This document shows, piece after piece, positions 7,195-12,267 of a stretch of 12,267 nucleotides of DNA. The translations under genes and the position numbers were made by a program. The notes below the pieces were generated by a model. The model had not been told where the DNA came from and searched no databases. It worked only from the letters and a program-made list of their open reading frames with translations. Position 1 is the first letter of the stretch; each line of letters opens with the position of its first letter. Source of the DNA: JAIOSM01 sp964593725 (GTDB lineage Bacteria; Desulfobacterota; Desulfobacteria; Desulfobacterales; Desulfobacteraceae); NCBI GenBank assembly GCA_964593725.1, contig CAZQJS010000075.1, positions 1-12,267 of the forward strand, given 5' to 3'.

Positions 7195-7223
7195 ATTTTA
7201 ACGATAGATGCAGATAAAGTAAA
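7195..7223 (-). promoter_or_regulatory. Candidate promoter for the diguanylate cyclase-pfp pair
   Basis: In the 76-bp gap after the symporter gene, minus-strand TTTACT (7223-7218) and TAAAAT (7200-7195) are separated by 17 bases. They match sigma70 boxes at four and five of six positions. Transcription would begin near 7188, giving a leader of about 35 bases. In AT-rich DNA such matches arise by chance, so this is tentative. Readthrough from the symporter gene is also possible. Confidence 0.33.
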
Positions 7224-7229
7224 GCTTGT

Positions 7230-8225
7230 TTATGCAATATTTTTACAGGTTTTCATTTTAAGTTTTGAAGATATGTATCCGTCAATCATAAGATGAATAA
7301 AGTGATGCACCACACATACAAAAAGAGCAGCAGGATAAGTGCTGAAATATGTAATCTGGATAATAACGGACAGGGGAAGTGTTTTCTGGGATCCCATAAA
7401 GATCACACTCTCATACCTTTCAGGGCCGATCTTAAGCAGTTTTATGCCGTAAAATGAACAGAATAACAATATTAAATGGAAAACTGTTACAACCAGTACT
7501 ATTATAAAACACTGCCTGTAACTGCTGCTGAATATCTCCCTTGAGCCGGATGCTGCCATGAATACAATGCAGAGAACAAAAATTTGATTCATTATCTGAA
7601 GTCTCTTTTTTGTTTCTGCCTCTATCCTGAACAGAAAAAACTTGGAAGTAAGTCCAATTGCCAGAGGCAGCAGCACAAGGACAAAAAGACGTTTTACAAT
7701 CATTATTTGATCAATGCGAATATCCTGGCCTGCAAAGGAGGATGATAAAAGCCAGGACAGAATCAATGGAACTGAAATAAATGATATGGAATTTGAAAAA
7801 ACAGTAACAAATAAAGCATGGGCCATGTTGCCCCCTGCCTCCCTTGTCATGACCACCCCCGATGAGAGAGTGGTTGGCATGGCAGCAATGATGAAAAGGC
7901 CGATTACCAGATCCTTCTGCAGCGGAAACAGACTGAGCACATAGGCGGCTGAAGGTGATATAACAAGTATTACAAACAGGGCAAGAAAGGTTGCAGATAT
8001 ATCCTTAATACCTGATCTTATCTCTTCTGTTTCAATCATCATTCCAGACATGATAAAGATCAAAAAAATTACAATGTCAGAACCATGCCTTACCTTAAAA
8101 TAGTTGCCAGCTGCAGCAGCCGTTCCTGTTTGATCCAGAACAACACCTGCAAAAACAATAATAAGGCCTGCAAAAAACCATTGTTCCTGTAGTCTTCTAA
8201 TCAATCTGAATTCCCCCTGTCCCAC
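7230..8225 (-). CDS. SLC10A7-like bile acid:sodium symporter family membrane protein
   Basis: A 331-residue inner-membrane protein with about ten hydrophobic segments, as in the bile acid:sodium symporter superfamily. The stretch AAMPTTLSSGVVMTREAGGN (114-133) and the later GSQKTLPLSVIIQ (278-290) are the two conserved helix-breaking motifs of the SBF-like/SLC10A7 branch, which form the ion and substrate crossover region. Substrates of the bacterial members are mostly undefined, so only sodium-coupled transport of an organic anion is suggested. The frame opens with GTG at 8225 after AAGGG about 9 bases upstream. A TTG at codon 8 (8204) sits behind a stronger AGGGGG about 8 bases away and could be the real start; no ATG is available nearby. 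It is divergent from ftsY, and the diguanylate cyclase gene follows after 76 bp. Function in this context is unknown. Confidence 0.88.
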   Translation of the reverse strand: MGQGEFRLIRRLQEQWFFAGLIIVFAGVVLDQTGTAAAAGNYFKVRHGSDIVIFLIFIMSGMMIETEEIRSGIKDISATFLALFVILVISPSAAYVLSLFPLQKDLVIGLFIIAAMPTTLSSGVVMTREAGGNMAHALFVTVFSNSISFISVPLILSWLLSSSFAGQDIRIDQIMIVKRLFVLVLLPLAIGLTSKFFLFRIEAETKKRLQIMNQIFVLCIVFMAASGSREIFSSSYRQCFIIVLVVTVFHLILLFCSFYGIKLLKIGPERYESVIFMGSQKTLPLSVIIQITYFSTYPAALFVCVVHHFIHLMIDGYISSKLKMKTCKNIA

Positions 8226-8297
8226 GGTTTAAGCCCTTATGAATGATATTACCCGGCATGGTTTATTTATGCATACTTCTGATTTAATCTTAATTTA

Positions 8298-8324
8298 AAT
8301 CAATTACACTATTGATTCAATCAA
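8298..8324. repeat. Inverted TTGATT repeats in the divergent promoter region
   Basis: AATCAAT (8298-8304) and ATTGATT (8311-8317) form a 7-bp inverted repeat with a 6-base spacer. The second arm also forms TTGATT-C-AATCAA with the next bases (8312-8324). Three half-sites therefore lie in 27 bp between the symporter gene and ftsY and overlap the candidate ftsY -35 box. This could be an operator, but the region is AT-rich and chance remains possible. Confidence 0.4.
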
Positions 8325-8340
8325 AATAAAAATGTAAAAA
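8312..8340 (+). promoter_or_regulatory. Candidate ftsY promoter
   Basis: TTGATT (8312-8317) and TAAAAA (8335-8340) are spaced by 17 bases and match sigma70 boxes at four of six positions each. Transcription would start near 8347, about 34 bases before the ftsY start. The -35 box lies within the inverted TTGATT repeats. No clear minus-strand promoter for the symporter was seen in the rest of this 155-bp gap. Confidence 0.38.
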
Positions 8341-8367
8341 GAGCAAATAATCTGATCAACACCTTTT

Positions 8368-8373
8368 AAGGAG
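8368..8373 (+). promoter_or_regulatory. Ribosome binding site that sets the TTG start of ftsY
   Basis: AAGGAG is a near-perfect Shine-Dalgarno sequence 7 bases before TTG at 8381. No in-frame ATG exists before codon 57, and the translation from this TTG begins with an FtsY-like MQFNLFSKLKNGLSKTR helix, so TTG is the convincing start. Confidence 0.82.
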
Positions 8374-8380
8374 CAGCAAA

Positions 8381-9292
8381 TTGCAGTTTAACCTATTTTC
8401 AAAACTTAAAAACGGTCTTTCCAAAACACGGCAGATTCTTACAACTGATATTGGTGATCTTTTTTCAAAAGATAAAGAGATTAATGACAACCTGCTTGAA
8501 GAGCTGGAAGAGCTTTTGATCACCTCGGATCTTGGTGTTGAAAATTCCATGAATATCATGGGCAATATTGCAAAAGCTGCAAAAAAACTTAAAACAGCAG
8601 ATGAACTGAAGCTTGTCCTCAAACAGGAGCTTCTCAATCTTTTCCCGGAAACAAAGAAGCCTTCCGAAACACCCGGGCACGGACCCAGGGTTGTTATGGT
8701 GGTGGGAGTGAACGGCACAGGTAAAACAACGACCCTGGGTAAAATTGCAATGGAACATACAAAGCTTGGACAGAAAGTATTGATCGGAGCCTCAGACACT
8801 TTCAGGGCTGCTGCAATTGAACAGCTTGCAATATGGGCTCAAAGAGCCGGTGCTTCCCTTGTAAAACATAAACAGGGTGCTGATCCTGCAGCAGTTGCCT
8901 TTGATGCAGTGGAGGCGTCCAAGGCACGTGGTATTGATCTTGTACTCATTGACACGGCAGGAAGACTTCATACCCAGAAAAATCTCATGGAAGAGTTGAA
9001 AAAGATTAAACGATCCGTGGGTAAATGCATGGAAAAAGCACCCCATGAAATCCTAATGGTACTTGATGCAACAACAGGTCAAAATGCCCTTTCCCAGGCA
9101 GAGCTGTTTCACAAAGCTGTTAACATCACATCCATTGCCATAACAAAGCTGGATGGAACTGCCAGGGGCGGTATTGTGGCAGCTGTTGCAGGCAGACTGA
9201 ATATCCCCATAAAGTATATTGGTGTAGGAGAAAGCATAGATGATCTACAAGCCTTTGACGCACAAACTTTTATTGATGCTCTTCTTGATTAG
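8381..9292 (+). CDS. ftsY: Signal recognition particle receptor FtsY
   Basis: A 303-residue SRP-type GTPase that receives ribosome-SRP complexes at the inner membrane for co-translational insertion of membrane proteins. The N domain (about 1-90) begins with an amphipathic helix, FSKLKNGLSKTR, likely to touch the membrane. The G domain follows with GVNGTGKTTT (P-loop, 109-118), DTFRAAAIEQL (139-149, the SRP-GTPase insertion box start), DTAGR (191-195), TKLDGTARGG (255-264) and GVGE (281-284). It lacks the long acidic A domain of E. coli FtsY, as many non-enteric homologues do. Translation starts at TTG with a strong AAGGAG. The gene stands alone on the plus strand, divergent from the symporter gene and convergent with the response regulator gene, whose end is 10 bp away with no terminator visible between them. 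Confidence 0.97.
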   Translation: MQFNLFSKLKNGLSKTRQILTTDIGDLFSKDKEINDNLLEELEELLITSDLGVENSMNIMGNIAKAAKKLKTADELKLVLKQELLNLFPETKKPSETPGHGPRVVMVVGVNGTGKTTTLGKIAMEHTKLGQKVLIGASDTFRAAAIEQLAIWAQRAGASLVKHKQGADPAAVAFDAVEASKARGIDLVLIDTAGRLHTQKNLMEELKKIKRSVGKCMEKAPHEILMVLDATTGQNALSQAELFHKAVNITSIAITKLDGTARGGIVAAVAGRLNIPIKYIGVGESIDDLQAFDAQTFIDALLD

Positions 9293-9302
9293 AGTATCAG
9301 AT

Positions 9303-10703
9303 TTAAAAAAGATCATACTGCTTCATTTTGGCCAGGAGTGACGGGTGGCTGATCTCAAGCAGTTTTGAGGACTTGGTTCTATTACCGCCTGTCTTTTCAA
9401 GGGCCCGTATGATCATTCTTTTCTCAAGTACTTTTTTTGCCTCTTTTAAAGAGAATCCTGAATAGTCAGGTTTTTGTCCCTCCTCTTGCACCATACCTGA
9501 TTCAATCATAAGATTACCGGGTCCGAGTACAACATCATCTGTTAATATAACTGCTCTTTCAATTATGTTTTCAAGCTCCCTTATGTTCCCTGGCCAGTTA
9601 TATTCAAAAAGTTTGGTAAGGCCTGAAGCAGACACCTTTTTAACATTTCTTTTGAATTTTTCATTAAACCTGTTAATAAAAAAGTCACACAAAAGCGGAA
9701 TATCTTCAAGCCTATTCCTTAAAGGCGGGAGTTTAACCGGCATGACATTGAGCCGGTAAAACAGATCTTCACGAAATTTTCCAAGGGCAGCCTCTTTTTG
9801 AAGATCCTTGGATGTTGCAGCAACAATGCGTACGTCGATCTTTTTTGCACTGGATGCTCCCACGGGCATTATCTCATTTTCCTGCAGGACTCTGAGTAGT
9901 TTAACCTGTAAATTCAACGGCATCTCACCTATTTCATCCAGAAAAAGCACGCCTTTATCTGCCTCTTCAAAAAGTCCTTTCTTGTCCCTGTCAGCACCGG
10001 TAAAAGCCCCTTTTTTATAACCAAACAACTCACTTTCCAGCAGGTTCTCAGGTATTCCTCCGCAATTGATGGAAACAAGTGACTTATCGCTTCTCCCGGA
10101 TCCGAAATAGAGTGCCTTTGCAATGAGTTCCTTGCCTGTCCCACTCTCTCCTGTAATTAATACTGTTGTATCATAATCTCTGATCTTTTCCAGGAGGTTG
10201 AAAATCTGAAGCATTGCCCTGCTTTTTGCAACTATATTTTTAAACTGATATTTTTTTTCAATGTTATTGATCTGTTTTTTTAACCGGACATTCTCTTTGG
10301 CAAGTTCCATTTTTTCAAGGTTTTTTTCCAGAATAATCAGAATTTCATCTGGTTTAAACGGTTTTGAGATAAAATCAGATGCACCAAGTTTCACTGCTTC
10401 AATGGCTGTATCAATGGTGCCGTAAGCAGACATCATAATAACAGCAGTGTCCTGAATTTTATCCCTGATCTTCCTTAAAACCGCAATACCGTCCATGCCA
10501 GGCATTTTAAGATCACATAAGATAATATCATACTTAAAATCATCCATCTTTTTTAATCCTTCTTTACTGTCAATGGATGTATGTACTATATATCCTGCAT
10601 TCTTCAGGATATTTTCAAGCATGTGACACATATTTTCTTCATCATCTATTACAAGTATTTTATTTTTATTAAGTTTCATATTATTTACTGTTTTCCTGTT
10701 CAT
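9303..10703 (-). CDS. NtrC-family sigma54-dependent response regulator
   Basis: A 466-residue transcription activator. The receiver domain (about 14-130) has the acidic pair Asp20/Asp21, phospho-acceptor Asp64 in LCDLKMPG, Ser92 and Lys114 in SKPF. The AAA+ domain (about 155-390) has Walker A GESGTGKE (185-192), the sigma54-contact loop GAFTGA (232-237), Walker B VLFLDEIGE (252-260) and the arginine-finger region FREDLFYRLNV (310-320). A Fis-type helix-turn-helix ends the protein (about 437-463: GGNRTKSSKLLE, then SLLAKMKQY). It should activate sigma54 promoters when phosphorylated by the kinase encoded just upstream, 7 bp away. ATG at 10703 is given; an in-frame ATG at codon 9 (10679) fits the usual short lead-in to the receiver domain equally well. 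Target genes are not evident in the window, and I spotted no sigma54 -24/-12 promoter by eye. Confidence 0.96.
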   Translation of the reverse strand: MNRKTVNNMKLNKNKILVIDDEENMCHMLENILKNAGYIVHTSIDSKEGLKKMDDFKYDIILCDLKMPGMDGIAVLRKIRDKIQDTAVIMMSAYGTIDTAIEAVKLGASDFISKPFKPDEILIILEKNLEKMELAKENVRLKKQINNIEKKYQFKNIVAKSRAMLQIFNLLEKIRDYDTTVLITGESGTGKELIAKALYFGSGRSDKSLVSINCGGIPENLLESELFGYKKGAFTGADRDKKGLFEEADKGVLFLDEIGEMPLNLQVKLLRVLQENEIMPVGASSAKKIDVRIVAATSKDLQKEAALGKFREDLFYRLNVMPVKLPPLRNRLEDIPLLCDFFINRFNEKFKRNVKKVSASGLTKLFEYNWPGNIRELENIIERAVILTDDVVLGPGNLMIESGMVQEEGQKPDYSGFSLKEAKKVLEKRMIIRALEKTGGNRTKSSKLLEISHPSLLAKMKQYDLF

Positions 10704-10710
10704 TAGTGTA

Positions 10711-12222
10711 TTACTCTTTTAAACCTTTCACCGGCATCGTAATTGTAAAACAAGTTCCTCTGTCCCCAATCCTCTCGATCTTAATATTGCCATTTATTTC
10801 ATCAATAATCATATAGGAGACCCAAAGGCCAAGGCCGGTTCCTGCACCTGGTTCCTTGGTGGTGTAAAAAGGATCAAACACTCTGTCAACATCCTTTTCT
10901 CTGATACCAGGCCCGTTATCGGAAATCTTCACCAGAAGAGATGAATTATATTTCTGTTCTGCTTCAATGGTTGCAATGGTGATAACACCATGGGCAGAAT
11001 CTTCAGAGAGTATTGCATCTGCAGCATTCAGGATAATATTAATAAAAACCTGTTTAAGCTGGTCTCCATTACATATAATTGTATCATTCCCGGCTTTAAA
11101 CTCTGTTCTCAAATCAATTTCTGAAAAGATAGGCTGGACTTTCAGGATATTGACTGTATCCTGGATAATTTCATGGACAGAATTGGCTTTATGCTCTGTT
11201 TCTCCCTTTCGTGAAAGATTCAACAGCTGTTTGATGATTCTATCTATCCGCTGAATCTCGGTTTCAGATCTTTTTAAAAAGTCAGATTTTTCATCATCAC
11301 TGATATTGTTCTGTTTTAAAAGCTCAAGATATCCCAGAACTATCCCTATGGGGTTACCAATTTCATGGGCAACCCCGGCAGAAAGTTTTCCAATGGATGC
11401 CATTTTCTCTGTTTTTATCATTTCATTCTGGGCTTTTTTCAACTCTTCAAGATTATTCTCAAGTTTCTGCTTATCCTCTGATATTCTGTTTACCATGGAA
11501 TTTAAAGAGGTTGTGAGAAGGCCGAACTCATTATCTGCACTGTTAAGCATATATAGTGCATCATTGCTCCCGTCATACCCCTTTACAATGTTGGTGAGTT
11601 TTTTAATGGGCTTTATGATTATCTTTGAGAATCGTATAAGGCCGATAAAACAGAGGAAAACAGTATTAAACAGAATATAAAAAAGAATAATCTTCTGTTT
11701 TTGTCTGAGCGAAGAATAGACACTGTCAAGTGCAACCACAAAACTTATGCCCATATCAGGTTCCAGGGGATATGATATAACAGCATACTTACTCTCCTTC
11801 CAGAACACACCCCAGGTACTGCCAAAATAATCTGTTACACGTTTTTTTTCTTTGACAGCCTTAAGGCAATAATTTTTTATCCTCTTTTCCATAAGTAAAT
11901 TCTTCTTTTTTGTGTCAGACCTGTAATATTGAATGGTTGCACTTTTACGTCTGCTGTTAAAAAAAAATATTGAGTGATTCTGGGATTGTTTTATGATTCC
12001 GGATAAATATTTTTGTATAAAGATCTCTTCTCCATGCTCAACAGATATCTTTGATATACCCTTTTTAATATGGGAAAATATAATATCAGTTTTTGAAAGC
12101 TCTGCCTTTAGCAGCTCGTTTTTGAAAATACTGATAACAATAAAGTCAGTAATTAACATTCCTGCAATTAATAAAATCCCAATATTTAAAACAATATTTA
12201 TTTTAAGACTTTTAAAATTCAT
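10711..12222 (-). CDS. Membrane sensor histidine kinase (NtrB/ZraS-like architecture)
   Basis: A 503-residue inner-membrane kinase. Two transmembrane helices (about 8-33 and 178-197) enclose an extracytoplasmic sensor of about 140 residues. A HAMP-like linker (about 200-252) and a short coiled coil lead to the HisKA domain with phospho-accepting His286 in SAGVAHEIGNP. The ATPase domain has the N-box (NIILNAADAI, Asn399), SDNGPGI (434-440), DPFYTTK (450-456) and GTGLGL (461-466), all intact. The HEIGNP and FYTTKEPGAGTGLGL forms are typical of kinases paired with NtrC-type regulators, as found next door. The sensor may have a Cache-like fold because it ends SYPLEPDMGISFVVALDSVY before the second helix; this is an inference. 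ATG at 12222 has no good Shine-Dalgarno. The coding strand contains a T9 run (11959-11967) and an A8 run (11842-11849) within the sensor part. The signal is unknown. Confidence 0.95.
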   Translation of the reverse strand: MNFKSLKINIVLNIGILLIAGMLITDFIVISIFKNELLKAELSKTDIIFSHIKKGISKISVEHGEEIFIQKYLSGIIKQSQNHSIFFFNSRRKSATIQYYRSDTKKKNLLMEKRIKNYCLKAVKEKKRVTDYFGSTWGVFWKESKYAVISYPLEPDMGISFVVALDSVYSSLRQKQKIILFYILFNTVFLCFIGLIRFSKIIIKPIKKLTNIVKGYDGSNDALYMLNSADNEFGLLTTSLNSMVNRISEDKQKLENNLEELKKAQNEMIKTEKMASIGKLSAGVAHEIGNPIGIVLGYLELLKQNNISDDEKSDFLKRSETEIQRIDRIIKQLLNLSRKGETEHKANSVHEIIQDTVNILKVQPIFSEIDLRTEFKAGNDTIICNGDQLKQVFINIILNAADAILSEDSAHGVITIATIEAEQKYNSSLLVKISDNGPGIREKDVDRVFDPFYTTKEPGAGTGLGLWVSYMIIDEINGNIKIERIGDRGTCFTITMPVKGLKE

Positions 12223-12267
12223 TGGATTATCTGAATATATTTTTTTAAAACAGCCTCTATTAAATAT

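Noticed and set aside
8356..8799. A 147-codon open frame on the minus strand opposite ftsY
   Set aside because: Low-complexity Ser/Leu/Phe-rich translation, a typical shadow of the ftsY reading frame.
1..12267. Mobile element, prophage, CRISPR or defence system
   Set aside because: No transposase, integrase, direct-repeat array, tRNA boundary or defence-gene motif is visible; the genes are conserved metabolic, transport and signalling types.

Overview
This window reads as chromosomal DNA of an anaerobic, moderately AT-rich Desulfobacterota (deltaproteobacterial) bacterium, most likely a sulfate reducer of the Desulfobacterales type. This is inferred from gene content: an AhbD-like radical SAM enzyme of the alternative, siroheme-dependent heme pathway, a long pyrophosphate-dependent phosphofructokinase, an NtrC-type two-component pair, and an FtsY that lacks a long acidic N-terminal domain. 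I saw no tRNA, rRNA, CRISPR array, insertion sequence, integrase or phage gene. It looks like a conserved housekeeping and regulatory region rather than an accessory island.

Layout. (1) 2-649, plus strand: the 3' two thirds of an ahbD-like gene, cut by the window edge. (2) 673-3403, minus strand: a polar amino acid ABC importer, transcribed lipoprotein binding protein, then permease, then ATPase. A clear intrinsic terminator (2467-2502) lies between the first two genes and probably sets a high ratio of binding protein to membrane parts. The permease carries an extra N-terminal helix and a probable extracytoplasmic beta domain. A 212-bp leader (3404-3615) holds a candidate promoter, GGATTA half-sites and a hairpin. 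(3) 3616-8225, minus strand: an SLC10A7-like sodium/bile acid symporter homologue, a soluble GGDEF diguanylate cyclase, and PPi-phosphofructokinase. The last two are 34 bp apart and look co-transcribed. (4) 8226-8380: a divergent intergenic region with a candidate promoter and inverted TTGATT repeats. (5) 8381-9292, plus strand: ftsY with a TTG start. (6) 9303-12222, minus strand: a membrane histidine kinase followed 7 bp later by a sigma54-dependent response regulator, convergent with ftsY. The last 45 bp (12223-12267) are very AT-rich and hold no gene I can identify.

How the genes fit together. The importer is a self-contained operon: lipoprotein receptor, one permease (probably a homodimer) and ATPase. 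The cyclase and PFP may link c-di-GMP signalling to reversible glycolysis, but that rests only on proximity. The kinase/regulator pair is complete with all catalytic motifs, and its targets are not obvious here. I found no clearly undescribed multi-gene system. The best leads are the permease N-terminal domain, the repeat cluster upstream of the binding-protein gene, and the cyclase-PFP pairing.
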